Positions 30,598 to 39,710 of a stretch of DNA of 64,000 nt are shown in pieces. The position numbers and the translations under genes are program-made. This stretch comes from Ignavibacteriales bacterium (GTDB lineage: Bacteria > Bacteroidota > Ignavibacteria > Ignavibacteriales > SURF-24). Positions within the stretch are counted from its first letter, which is position 1. Every line of letters starts with the position of its first letter. Below the pieces are notes generated by a model. That model worked only from the letters and a program-made list of their open reading frames with translations, had not been told where the DNA came from and made no database searches. The stretch is from positions 1-64,000 of the forward strand of contig QZKB01000055.1 of the NCBI GenBank assembly GCA_003599415.1. Direction: 5' to 3'.

Positions 30598-32094
30598 TTA
30601 TTTCTCTCCGTTCATCAGCTTATGCATAACGCTGTGTTTCCTTCCGTAGAAGACATATATGACTGCACCAATAGCTAACCAGCCAAATAATCTTAACCAG
30701 TTCTCACCCGGTAAAGAAAACATCAGGACGAGACAAGTTATTATTCCAAGTATCGGCACTAAAGGTACAAACGGAGCGCGGAAAGGTCTTTCTGCATTAG
30801 GATGAGTCCTGCGCATTATTAAAACAGCAGAACATACAATAACAAAAGCGAATAACGTTCCAATATTTACAAGCTCTGCTAATATTCTTAACGGAAGAAA
30901 TCCTGCAAGAACAGCAACAAAAATTCCTGTTAGAATTGTAGACTTCCATGGCGTTCTGAATTTTTCATGTACTGCACCAAAAACACTCGGGGGAACCAGT
31001 CCGTCTCTTGCCATTGCAAGAAATATTCTTGGCTGACTTAACATCATCACCAGCAGAACAGATGTAATTCCGGCGAGCGCACCAAATGAAATTAAGAATT
31101 GCGCCCAGGGCAAGCCAACCTGTGCAAATGCATTTGATACGGGAGCATCAATATTAATTTTATCGGAAGGAACCATACCGGTTAAAACTGCAGATACGGC
31201 AATATATAAAACCGTACAAATTAACAATGATGCAATTATTCCAATCGGTACATCTCTTTTAGGATTCTTAGCTTCTTCTGCGTGAGTTGAAATAGAATCG
31301 AAACCGATGTAAGCAAAAAATATGGTAGCGGCTGCGGCAAGCATTCCAACCGGCGCACCGCCCAATCCTGTTTGACCAAATATTGTTTTACCAAAAAAAC
31401 TTATTCCTGTGTAACCAAACGGAGCAAAAGGTTTCCAGTTTTCCGGTACTATATAAAAGGCACCAACCACAATAACAAACAAAACAATAACAAGTTTTAT
31501 TATAACCATAGTAGAATTAAAGCCTGCGCTTTCTCTTATTCCTTTTACAAGAATAATAGTTACAATTGCAGCAATTATAATAGCCGGTAAATCAATAAAA
31601 GTACCCGTGGAGGAAAGTAATCCCGTATCGGGATTAAAATCAAACGGCGCCCGTTGCATTGCAAAAGGAATTTTAAGACCAAAGATTCCAATAAAGTCCT
31701 GGAAGTAATGCGACCATCCATGCGCAACAGTAGCAGAAGCAACAGCGTATTCCAATATCAAATCCCAGCCAATAATCCATGCAAACATTTCTCCAAGCGT
31801 AGCATAAGCATAAGTATAGGCTGAGCCTGCTACCGGAACCATCGAAGCAAATTCAGCATAACACAATGCGGCAAACACGCAGGCCAAACCTGCAAATACG
31901 AACGATAAAATTATTGCCGGGCCTGCTTTATCGTGTGCGGCAATTCCGGTTAGCACAAATATCCCCGTTCCTATAATAGCGCCCACACCAAGACTTGTTA
32001 AAGCAACAGGACCAAGAATGCGGCGAAGACGGTTTTCCCCTTTCATTTCTTCAAGCAGAAGCTCAAGAGGTTTCTTTGCAAAAAGCTGCTTCAT
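30598..32094 (-). CDS. APC family amino acid permease
   Basis: 'LTSLGVGAIIGTGIFVLTGIAAHDKAGPAIILSFVFAGLACVFAALCYAEFASMVPVAGSAYTYAY'. Confidence 0.92.
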   Translation of the reverse strand: MKQLFAKKPLELLLEEMKGENRLRRILGPVALTSLGVGAIIGTGIFVLTGIAAHDKAGPAIILSFVFAGLACVFAALCYAEFASMVPVAGSAYTYAYATLGEMFAWIIGWDLILEYAVASATVAHGWSHYFQDFIGIFGLKIPFAMQRAPFDFNPDTGLLSSTGTFIDLPAIIIAAIVTIILVKGIRESAGFNSTMVIIKLVIVLFVIVVGAFYIVPENWKPFAPFGYTGISFFGKTIFGQTGLGGAPVGMLAAAATIFFAYIGFDSISTHAEEAKNPKRDVPIGIIASLLICTVLYIAVSAVLTGMVPSDKINIDAPVSNAFAQVGLPWAQFLISFGALAGITSVLLVMMLSQPRIFLAMARDGLVPPSVFGAVHEKFRTPWKSTILTGIFVAVLAGFLPLRILAELVNIGTLFAFVIVCSAVLIMRRTHPNAERPFRAPFVPLVPILGIITCLVLMFSLPGENWLRLFGWLAIGAVIYVFYGRKHSVMHKLMNGEK

Positions 32095-32310
32095 AATTCT
32101 CCAACAAATTTTAAATTATCCGGTTTAGAAAGAATGTTGCGAAAATCGCAATTATAATCTTTATAAGCAATACACATTTCAAATTAACAAAATGATTTAT
32201 TTCAAGAATATCACTCCTTACATTTTTATAAAACTTTCTTCTACTATTTCAGGAGATTTTCTTACAGCTTATACTTGGAATAAATTTTTTAAATATTTAT
32301 ATCGGAAGGC

Positions 32311-32356
32311 TTGACAAGTTAAATAAAGCAATTTATATTTCGATGAGTAACGAAAT
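32311..32356 (+). promoter_or_regulatory. Candidate arsR promoter (TTGACA-N17-TATATT) with overlapping operator-like dyad ATTTCG-N8-CGAAAT
   Basis: TTGACA 32311-32316, TATATT 32334-32339, ATTTCG 32337-32342, CGAAAT 32351-32356; arsR ATG at 32363. Confidence 0.7.
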
Positions 32357-32362
32357 GAGATT

Positions 32363-32710
32363 ATGTTACAGGAAAAAATAAAAATATTCAAAGCGCTGTC
32401 GGACGCAAACCGTTTGCGCATTCTTAAGATGCTTCAGGGTAAAACTTTATGCGTCTGTGAAATTACAGCAATACTTAAACTTGCAACATCAACCGTTTCC
32501 AGCCACTTAAGTATGCTAAAGGAATTAGGCTTTATTATTGAGGAAAAGGACGGTAAATGGGTTAATTATAAATTAAACCCACATCCTTCGAATCAGATAG
32601 TGGCAAACTGTCTTTCACAGATTCCTTTCTGGCTTGAAGGTGAAGCAGTTGTTAAAGCCGATTCTGAATGCTGTAAATCCGTAGATAGAAATACTCTTTG
32701 CAGTAAATAA
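32363..32710 (+). CDS. arsR: ArsR/SmtB family transcriptional repressor
   Basis: 'FKALSDANRLRILKMLQGKTLCVCEITAILKLATSTVSSHLSMLKELGFI' with ELCVCE-like metal site. Confidence 0.95.
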   Translation: MLQEKIKIFKALSDANRLRILKMLQGKTLCVCEITAILKLATSTVSSHLSMLKELGFIIEEKDGKWVNYKLNPHPSNQIVANCLSQIPFWLEGEAVVKADSECCKSVDRNTLCSK

Positions 32711-32725
32711 ATTTTTTATTCAATA

Positions 32726-32743
32726 TTTCGATGAAAGGCGAAA
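32726..32743 (+). promoter_or_regulatory. Second ArsR operator-like dyad TTTCG-N8-CGAAA upstream of arsC
   Basis: 'tatttcgatgaaaggcgaaac' parallels 'tatttcgatgagtaacgaaat' upstream of arsR, same 8-nt spacer. Confidence 0.6.
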
Positions 32744-32752
32744 CGTTTTCTT

Positions 32753-33187
32753 ATGAAGAAAAGAATTCTGATACTTTGTACAGGCAATAGCTGCCGCAGC
32801 CAGATGGCAGAAGGTTTCTTAAAATCATTTGATTCTGAGCTGGAAGTATTTTCTGCCGGCACTTATCCCGCAAGCAGAGTAAGCAATCATGCAATTAAAG
32901 TTATGAATGAATTGGGAATTGATATAAGCAAGGGTTATCCAAAAGATGTAAGTACGTTTCTTACCGAATCATTTGATTACGTTATTACCGTTTGCGATAA
33001 TGCAAAAGAATCCTGCCCTGTTTTTACCGGCAAGGTTGGCAAGCAATTGCATATTGGATTTGAAGACCCGGCAGATGCAACAGGAACTGAAGAAGAAATT
33101 CTTTCTGAATTCAGAAGAGTAAGAGACGAAATTAAAGAACAATTTTATAAATTCTACAAAGAAGTAATGGAACACGGAGCGTTATGA
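32753..33187 (+). CDS. arsC: Arsenate reductase (low-MW PTPase type, thioredoxin-linked)
   Basis: 'ILILCTGNSCRSQMAEGFLK', 'YVITVCDNAKESCPVF'. Confidence 0.95.
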   Translation: MKKRILILCTGNSCRSQMAEGFLKSFDSELEVFSAGTYPASRVSNHAIKVMNELGIDISKGYPKDVSTFLTESFDYVITVCDNAKESCPVFTGKVGKQLHIGFEDPADATGTEEEILSEFRRVRDEIKEQFYKFYKEVMEHGAL

Positions 33188-33260
33188 TGATTATTATTTT
33201 TTATGATTATAACAAATCATAAAGATCATAATAATCAGTGTTTTATTCTTTAGAGAAAAT

Positions 33261-34334
33261 ATGCAACACTCAACAAAAAGACTTTCTTTCTTAGACCGGT
33301 ATCTTACTCTCTGGATATTCCTTGCAATGTTCATTGGAGTATTTTCCGGTTACCTCTTCCCCGGAATAGTAAACTTTTGGAATTCATTTCAGATTGGCAC
33401 CACAAATATTCCAATTGCAATCGGGCTTATCCTGATGATGTATCCTCCGCTGGCAAAGGTAAAGTATGAAGAGTTTGGCGATGTTTTCAAAAACATAAAA
33501 ATTCTTTCTCTCTCGCTTGTTCAGAACTGGATTATCGGACCAGTGTTAATGTTTGTACTTGCAATAATTTTCCTGCAGGATTTTCCTGAATATATGGCCG
33601 GATTAATCATGATTGGACTTGCACGCTGCATTGCAATGGTTATTGTATGGAACGAACTTGCCAAAGGCGATACGGAATATGCTGCCGGTCTTGTTGCATT
33701 TAATTCGATTTTCCAGGTTCTTTTCTTTTCTGTTTATGCTTATGTGTTCTTAACCATTCTTCCTGGCTGGCTCGGCCTGCAGTCATTCAGGGTTGATGTA
33801 ACGATTGGACAAATTGCCGAAAGTGTTTTTGTTTATCTTGGTATTCCTTTCCTTGCGGGAATCATAACCCGCTTCACTTTAATTAAGCTGAAGAACAAAG
33901 AATGGTACCAAAGTAAATTTATCCCAAAGATAAGCCCAATAACTTTAATTGCCCTGCTGTTCACCATCTTCGTAATGTTCTCTCTTAAAGGAGAGTATAT
34001 TGTAAAGATTCCGCTCGATGTTTTAAGAATTGCTGTTCCCCTTGTAATCTATTTTATAATAATGTTTCTTGTTTCATTTTACCTTGGAAGAAAAGTTGGA
34101 GCAGATTATTCCAAGACAGCAACGCTTTCATTTACTGCCGCAAGCAATAATTTTGAACTTGCTATAGCTGTTGCAATTGCAGTATTCGGAATTAACAGCG
34201 GAGAAGCTTTTGCTGCTGTTATCGGTCCTCTTGTAGAAGTGCCCGTTTTAATTAGCCTTGTTAATGTTGCTCTTTCATTTCAGAGAAAATATTTTTCCCC
34301 ACAAAACACCAAAGAAATTTTAGCCGGGGAGTGA
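33261..34334 (+). CDS. acr3: ACR3 family arsenite efflux permease
   Basis: '[25 protein letters not shown]', '[35 protein letters not shown]'. Confidence 0.95.
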   Translation: MQHSTKRLSFLDRYLTLWIFLAMFIGVFSGYLFPGIVNFWNSFQIGTTNIPIAIGLILMMYPPLAKVKYEEFGDVFKNIKILSLSLVQNWIIGPVLMFVLAIIFLQDFPEYMAGLIMIGLARCIAMVIVWNELAKGDTEYAAGLVAFNSIFQVLFFSVYAYVFLTILPGWLGLQSFRVDVTIGQIAESVFVYLGIPFLAGIITRFTLIKLKNKEWYQSKFIPKISPITLIALLFTIFVMFSLKGEYIVKIPLDVLRIAVPLVIYFIIMFLVSFYLGRKVGADYSKTATLSFTAASNNFELAIAVAIAVFGINSGEAFAAVIGPLVEVPVLISLVNVALSFQRKYFSPQNTKEILAGE

Positions 34335-34342
34335 GAAGGTAA

Positions 34343-34909
34343 ATGAAAGCAAGAGAAAGCGGAATGCCTGAAGAAAAAATATGGGAGCAGTTCTTTGATA
34401 CAGAAAAAATTCTGACCGAATTGAATATTGACGATGATATTTTAAAGCTGGTTGATTTGGGTTTTGGTTACGGCACATTTACTGTCCCGGCAAGTAAAAG
34501 GATCAAAGGAAATATTTACGCTTACGATATCGAGGAAAATTTAACAACTGAACTTCTTCTAAAATTGAAAGCGAACAACATCAGCAATGTTCTTCTGTTC
34601 ACCAAGGATTTTATAAAAGAAGGCACAGGCTTGCAAAACGAAGAAGCAGATTATGTAATGCTGTTTAATATTCTTCACGCGGAAAAGGCTGATGATATTC
34701 TGAACGAAACATACAGAATACTTAGAAAGAACGGAAAGGTTGGTGTCATTCACTGGAATTACGACTCCAGTACTCCAAGAGGTCCGGCTATGTCTATACG
34801 GCCCAAACCGGAAGAGTTAAAGAATTTATTGATCAAAAGCGGTTTTTCAATTTTAAAATACAATGTGAATTTACCACCGTATCATTACGGCATATTAGCC
34901 GAAAAGTAA
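34343..34909 (+). CDS. Class I SAM-dependent methyltransferase
   Basis: 'LVDLGFGYGTFTVPASKRIKGNIYAYDIEEN...ETYRILRKNGKVGVIHW'. Confidence 0.85.
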   Translation: MKARESGMPEEKIWEQFFDTEKILTELNIDDDILKLVDLGFGYGTFTVPASKRIKGNIYAYDIEENLTTELLLKLKANNISNVLLFTKDFIKEGTGLQNEEADYVMLFNILHAEKADDILNETYRILRKNGKVGVIHWNYDSSTPRGPAMSIRPKPEELKNLLIKSGFSILKYNVNLPPYHYGILAEK

Positions 34910-34921
34910 AAGAGAAACTTT

Positions 34922-35242
34922 ATGAAATTAGGAATTATAATTTATTCAACGGATGCTGAAACAGTATGGAATTCATTCCGTCTTGGAGTATTTTCACTTA
35001 AAGAAGGGGATGAAGTAAAAGCGTTTTTACTTGCAAAAGGAGTTGAATGTGAAAAACTTTCCGACAGCAGGTTCAACGTCTTAGAGCAAATGCAGTTGTT
35101 TGTTGATAACGGCGGTAAAATCTTAGCTTGCGGAACCTGTCTTAAAATCCGGAACTCTGAAGGTTCTGAATTATGTCCGATGTCTACAATGAAAGACCTT
35201 TATGAAATGATAAGAGACTCTGATAAAGTCATCAGCATATGA
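34922..35242 (+). CDS. DsrE family sulfur-carrier-like protein
   Basis: 'KLGIIIYSTDAETVWNSFRLGVFSLKEGDEVKAFLLAKGVE...ILACGTCLKIRNSEGSELCPMSTM'. Confidence 0.8.
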   Translation: MKLGIIIYSTDAETVWNSFRLGVFSLKEGDEVKAFLLAKGVECEKLSDSRFNVLEQMQLFVDNGGKILACGTCLKIRNSEGSELCPMSTMKDLYEMIRDSDKVISI

Positions 35243-35295
35243 TATTTGCTTAATCGAAAAATGAAATCAGATAGCGTTCTTGATCCTGAAGTAAT

Positions 35296-36387
35296 ATGAA
35301 AGAAGAAAATACAAAACCTGAAGTAATAAAAATACCAAACAAGAATTTTATAAATATCCTTCCTATGGTTAAAAGATTGGATGGAATTGTAATTCCGTTA
35401 CTGCTTTTACCGATATGGCTGCTACTTTATTTTAATCTTGAAAACATCACAAACTTTATTGTGTATGATGTTGTGAATCTTACCAAGGGAACACACTTAA
35501 TGGATGCAATCTGGTTTTTCATATTCGAAGTGCCAAAGGTTTTGCTTCTTCTTACTATAATTGTTTTTGTTGTTGGAATCGTAAGGTCTTACTTCTCGCC
35601 GGAAAGAACAAGAAAAATTCTTGGCGGTAAAAAATTATTTGTCGGAAATGTAATGGCAAGCCTCCTGGGAATTGTTACTCCCTTTTGTTCGTGTTCTGCA
35701 ATTCCATTGTTTCTTGGATTTGTAGAAAGCGGTGTTCCGCTTGGTGTAACATTTTCATTTTTAATTGCAGCACCAATGATAAATGAAGTCGCTCTTGTTC
35801 TGCTCTTCGGATTATTCGGATGGCAAACCGCACTGCTCTATGCTTCAACAGGATTAATAATTGCAATGGCTGCCGGTTACATAATCGGAAGATTAAAACT
35901 TGAAAAGCACGTTGAGCCATGGGTTTATGAAATGAAAGCAGGTATTGCAGATTTGCCCGATGAAAAAATTCCTTTTGCAAATAGAATTGAAGCAGGAATT
36001 AACGCAGTAAAAGAAATTGTAGGTAAGGTCTGGATTTATATCGTTCTTGGAATTGCGGTTGGCGCTGGTATTCACGGTTATGTGCCGGAAAATTTCATGG
36101 CATCCTTTATGGGTAAATCCGCGTGGTGGTCTGTTCCTGCCGCAGTATTGCTTGGCGTACCAATGTACTCAAATGCCGCGGGAATTATCCCAATCGTTCA
36201 GGCTCTTCTTGAAAAGGGCGCTTCACTTGGAACCGTGCTTGCATTTATGATGAGTGTTATCGGTTTATCACTTCCTGAGGCAATAATTCTAAGAAAGGTT
36301 TTAAAATTAAAGTTGATCTTTACCTTTGTTGGAGTTGTAGCAACAGGAATTATAATTGTCGGATTTCTATTTAACCTGGTTTATTAA
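35296..36387 (+). CDS. DUF318/ArsP-like permease
   Basis: 'FFSPERTRKILGGK'-type region (YFSPERTRKILGGKK), 'GIVTPFCSCSAIPLFLGFVESGVPLGVTFSFLIAAPMINEVAL'. Confidence 0.9.
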   Translation: MKEENTKPEVIKIPNKNFINILPMVKRLDGIVIPLLLLPIWLLLYFNLENITNFIVYDVVNLTKGTHLMDAIWFFIFEVPKVLLLLTIIVFVVGIVRSYFSPERTRKILGGKKLFVGNVMASLLGIVTPFCSCSAIPLFLGFVESGVPLGVTFSFLIAAPMINEVALVLLFGLFGWQTALLYASTGLIIAMAAGYIIGRLKLEKHVEPWVYEMKAGIADLPDEKIPFANRIEAGINAVKEIVGKVWIYIVLGIAVGAGIHGYVPENFMASFMGKSAWWSVPAAVLLGVPMYSNAAGIIPIVQALLEKGASLGTVLAFMMSVIGLSLPEAIILRKVLKLKLIFTFVGVVATGIIIVGFLFNLVY

Positions 36388-36409
36388 AAAAAATTCTGTT
36401 GAGGAAAAA

Positions 36410-36646
36410 ATGATTATCAAAATACTTGGAATGGGCTGCGCCAAATGCAACAAGCTCGAAGAAAAAGTAAAAGAAATTGCAATGGACAATAACATTGAAG
36501 CAACTTTCCAGAAGGTAACGGACATTCAGGAAATCATGAAATATAAAATTATGATGACTCCCGGCCTGGTTATTAATGAGCGCGTTATGAGCAGCGGTGT
36601 TATTCCTAAGGATGAACTTATACTTCAGTGGCTGAAGGAAAATTAA
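36410..36646 (+). CDS. Thioredoxin-fold redox-active disulfide protein (MTH895-like)
   Basis: 'MIIKILGMGCAKCNKLEEKVKEIA...PGLVINERVMSSG'; listed ORF start 36356 probably upstream of true start. Confidence 0.88.
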   Translation: MIIKILGMGCAKCNKLEEKVKEIAMDNNIEATFQKVTDIQEIMKYKIMMTPGLVINERVMSSGVIPKDELILQWLKEN

Positions 36647-36680
36647 ATGATGGAAAATGGCAAATGGTTAATGGATGATA
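36647..36680 (+). repeat. Heptad element R2 (short)
   Basis: Immediately after stop codon: 'atg atggaaa atggcaa atggtta atggatg'. Confidence 0.7.
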
Positions 36681-36724
36681 TAAATAAGTATTCATCTGTA
36701 ATTAATATAAACTTTAGAGTGTTA

Positions 36725-37132
36725 ATGTTGATCAAGAATTATTTCAGCCTCTTTATCATCTTTTTATTTCTCTTTGTACAGGTAAATGGACAAGACAAAA
36801 TTAAAAACAAGACCGAAAATAAAATCAGTAATAAGCCCAAAGTTACTTTTGTAGAGCTTGGCTCAGTAAATTGCATTCCCTGCAAAAAGATGCAACCGAT
36901 AATGAAATCAATTGAAGAAAGGTACGGTAAACAGGTTAAAGTTGTTTTTCATGATGTCTGGAAGGAAGACCAGAAACATTACGGTGAGAAGTACAGAATA
37001 AAATTAATTCCAACCCAGGTCTTTCTTGATGAGAACGGCAAGGAGTTTTTCCGCCACGAAGGATTTTACCCTGAAGCAGAAATTGATAAGCTTCTTGAAA
37101 AGAGAGGAGTGAAAGCAAAGGAAAATAAATGA
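36725..37132 (+). CDS. Exported thioredoxin family protein
   Basis: Signal anchor 'MLIKNYFSLFIIFLFLFVQVNG', 'VELGSVNCIPCKKMQPIM'; listed ORF start 36647 lies in the repeat. Confidence 0.85.
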   Translation: MLIKNYFSLFIIFLFLFVQVNGQDKIKNKTENKISNKPKVTFVELGSVNCIPCKKMQPIMKSIEERYGKQVKVVFHDVWKEDQKHYGEKYRIKLIPTQVFLDENGKEFFRHEGFYPEAEIDKLLEKRGVKAKENK

Positions 37133-37191
37133 AAGGATAATAATGTGTCCTACTTGTCAGCTGGTAAGGTGAGCAACTGCGGAAATAATAA

Positions 37192-37482
37192 ATGAAACAA
37201 TATTACGTTTACATATTAGCAAGCAAGAAAAACGGAACTCTATACATTGGTATCACAAATGATTTGATGAGAAGAGTATATGAACACAGAGAAGGATTAA
37301 TTGATGGCTTCACCAAGAAATATAATGTTAAAAATCTCGTTTATTTCGAAATTATAAGCAATGTAACTGAAGCAATAAAAAGAGAAAAAGCAATGAAGAA
37401 ATGGCTCAGGAAGTGGAAGATAGAATTAATCGAGAAGTCAAATCCTGAATGGAAAGATTTATATCTCGAAATAATTAACTAG
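37192..37482 (+). CDS. Single-domain GIY-YIG nuclease
   Basis: 'YYVYILASKKNGTLYIGITNDLMRRVYEHREG'. Confidence 0.92.
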   Translation: MKQYYVYILASKKNGTLYIGITNDLMRRVYEHREGLIDGFTKKYNVKNLVYFEIISNVTEAIKREKAMKKWLRKWKIELIEKSNPEWKDLYLEIIN

Positions 37483-37503
37483 AGACTTATGAAAATTTAA
37501 AAT

Positions 37504-37571
37504 GTCATTCCCGTGTAAACGGGAATCTAAATTCTGTTTTGTTAATGGATACCCGCTTAAGCGGGTATGAC
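37504..37571. repeat. Inverted pair of REP-like hairpins (REPIN-like)
   Basis: GTCATTCCCGTGTAAACGGGAATCT (37504-37528) and inverted GTCATACCCGCTTAAGCGGGTATCC (37547-37571). Confidence 0.8.
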
Positions 37572-37654
37572 ACAAAAGCTAAAAATCAGAGTGCGGAAAT
37601 ATAAAATGAATAGGCCATTGTCCCTATTCCCTTTCACTTTTAACTTGGTGGCAA

Positions 37655-38353
37655 ATGATTGACGATATTTTCAACTTACTTTACAATGCTATGTATGAAT
37701 CCGCCTGGATTGCTGTGCTGGCATCATTCGGCTGGGGAATTTTATCTATACTACTTTCTCCATGTCATTTATCCAGCATCCCTCTTGTAGTTGGATTTAT
37801 TACTTCGCAGGGAAAAATTTCTGTGGCAGGAACGTTTATTATCTCTTTGGTATTCTCAACAGGAATTTTAATTACAATTGCAGTCATAGGAATTATCACT
37901 GCTTTACTCGGAAGATTAATGGGCGACATCGGTAGCGTTGGAAATTATCTTGTAGCAGGAATTTTCCTTGTAGTCGGTCTTTATCTATTAGGCCTTATAA
38001 AATTTGATTGGAATTTTGGATTGAAGCAAACCCAATCCAAAGGATTAGCTGCTGCTTTATTACTTGGTTTGCTTTTCGGACTTGCATTAGGTCCTTGCAC
38101 ATTCGCATTTATGGCACCTGTTCTTGGTGTTGTTTTTGAAACAGCACAAACAAATTATTTGCTCGCAGTAATTTTCCTTCTTGCATTTGCAGTAGGACAT
38201 TGTTCTGTAATTGTTGGCGCCGGAACATTAACCGGCAAAGTTCAGAAATACTTAAACTGGTCGGAAGAATCAAAAGTAATTTTATGGATTAAAAGAATCT
38301 GCGGTATACTCGTAATACTTGGCGGAGTGTACTTAGTCTATACATCAAACTAA
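37655..38353 (+). CDS. CcdA/DsbD-like cytochrome c biogenesis/thiol electron transfer membrane protein
   Basis: 'WGILSILLSPCHLSSIPLVVGFI', 'GLALGPCTFAFMAPVLGV'. Confidence 0.9.
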   Translation: MIDDIFNLLYNAMYESAWIAVLASFGWGILSILLSPCHLSSIPLVVGFITSQGKISVAGTFIISLVFSTGILITIAVIGIITALLGRLMGDIGSVGNYLVAGIFLVVGLYLLGLIKFDWNFGLKQTQSKGLAAALLLGLLFGLALGPCTFAFMAPVLGVVFETAQTNYLLAVIFLLAFAVGHCSVIVGAGTLTGKVQKYLNWSEESKVILWIKRICGILVILGGVYLVYTSN

Positions 38354-38371
38354 AATAAACTGAGGTGGCAA

Positions 38372-38638
38372 ATGCTTTATTTAGTAACAAGTAACCCGTT
38401 ATATTCAAAACCCGGCGATATTGAAGAAGCAAAAGTTGAGTTTAAAGAATGGCTAAGCGGGTTACATTCAAAAGGAAAAGTTATTAACGCTTTTCAGAAA
38501 ATCGGCAAAGGCTCTGTTATTGTTTTCAACCTTGAATCAAACGAAGAGTTGAACGAGGTTATGTCCAAATGGTTAAGTATCGTTCCGGTACCAATCACTT
38601 ACGAGATTACGCCATTGGTTAATTCCGGATTAGAATGA
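38372..38638 (+). CDS. Small dimeric alpha-beta barrel-like protein (muconolactone isomerase-like), hypothetical
   Basis: 88 aa 'MLYLVTSNPLYSKPGDIEEAKVEFKEWL...PVPITYEITPLV'; family tentative. Confidence 0.5.
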   Translation: MLYLVTSNPLYSKPGDIEEAKVEFKEWLSGLHSKGKVINAFQKIGKGSVIVFNLESNEELNEVMSKWLSIVPVPITYEITPLVNSGLE

Positions 38639-38839
38639 AAAGCCGTTAAATAAAAAACATTTACAGTTAAGTTCTGAATTGCTGATAAACAGAAGTAAGT
38701 ATAAATGAAATTTTTAATTCAAGATTGATACAGTACTTAATTAGAATACGCACTTATCCAACTCTCCTCCAAAAGAGAGTGCAATTAAGATTGTCGTAAT
38801 GATTGAAAGCAACAAATAATTATTTTTCAAAATAAAAAA

Positions 38840-38888
38840 ATTACTACTAAACTCCCTCTTCCTTTGGAAGAGGGTTGGGGAGTAGGCT
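38840..38888. repeat. Inverted-repeat element CCCTCTTCC-TTT-GGAAGAGGG
   Basis: 'aactccctcttcctttggaagagggttggggagt' perfect inner dyad. Confidence 0.7.
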
Positions 38889-38897
38889 GGAGATATA

Positions 38898-39704
38898 ATG
38901 AACCCGGACAAAGAAATAAAAGAAGTAGTAAAAGACAAATATGCTGAGATAGCCATTCGCAGTGATATTAAATCCGGTTGCGGATGCGGCTGTGGCTGCG
39001 GACCAGAGTCGGACACAGAATTCACAATTATGAGCGATGAGTATTCATCACTTGACGGTTATGTGCCGGATGCAGATTTAAAATTAGGCTGCGGCATTCC
39101 AACTGAACATGCAGGAATAAAACAAGGCGACACCGTGCTCGATCTTGGATCGGGTGCAGGCAACGATGTTTTTGTTGCAAGAGTCCTTGTTGGTGAAACC
39201 GGCAAAGTTATAGGAATTGATTTTACTCCTGAAATGATAGCCAAAGCAGAACGGAACAAACAAAAGCTTGGATATAAGAATGTTGAATTCCGTCCTGGCG
39301 AAATTGAAAACATACCTGTTGAAGATAATTCAATTGATGTTGTAATAAGCAACTGCGTTTTAAATCTTGTACCCGACAAAGATAAGGCGTTCGGTGAAAT
39401 TTTCAGGGTGTTAAAATCAGGCGCACATTTCTGTGTTTCCGATATTGTACTTAAAGGTGAATTACCGGAGAGTATTCAGAAGTCCGCTGCAATGTATGCG
39501 GGGTGCGTTGCCGGCGCCTTACAGATGGAAGATTATCTTGGTGTAATAAAAAAATCTGGATTCAAAAATATTGAAGTGAAGACAGAGAAGAAAATTACTG
39601 TTCCTGATGAGGTTCTATTACAATTTCTTTCAAGGGAAGAATTAAGCACATATAGAAATTCCGGTGTAGGCATTTATAGTATTACTGTGAATGCGGAAAA
39701 GTAG
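38898..39704 (+). CDS. arsM: Arsenite S-adenosylmethyltransferase
   Basis: 'GCGCGCGCGPES', 'ADLKLGCGIPTEHAGIKQGDTVLDLGSGAGNDVFVARVLVG', 'ISNCVLNLVPDKDKAFGEIFRVLKSGAHFCVSDIV', 'AGCVAGALQMEDYLG'. Confidence 0.93.
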   Translation: MNPDKEIKEVVKDKYAEIAIRSDIKSGCGCGCGCGPESDTEFTIMSDEYSSLDGYVPDADLKLGCGIPTEHAGIKQGDTVLDLGSGAGNDVFVARVLVGETGKVIGIDFTPEMIAKAERNKQKLGYKNVEFRPGEIENIPVEDNSIDVVISNCVLNLVPDKDKAFGEIFRVLKSGAHFCVSDIVLKGELPESIQKSAAMYAGCVAGALQMEDYLGVIKKSGFKNIEVKTEKKITVPDEVLLQFLSREELSTYRNSGVGIYSITVNAEK

Positions 39705-39710
39705 ATTCTT

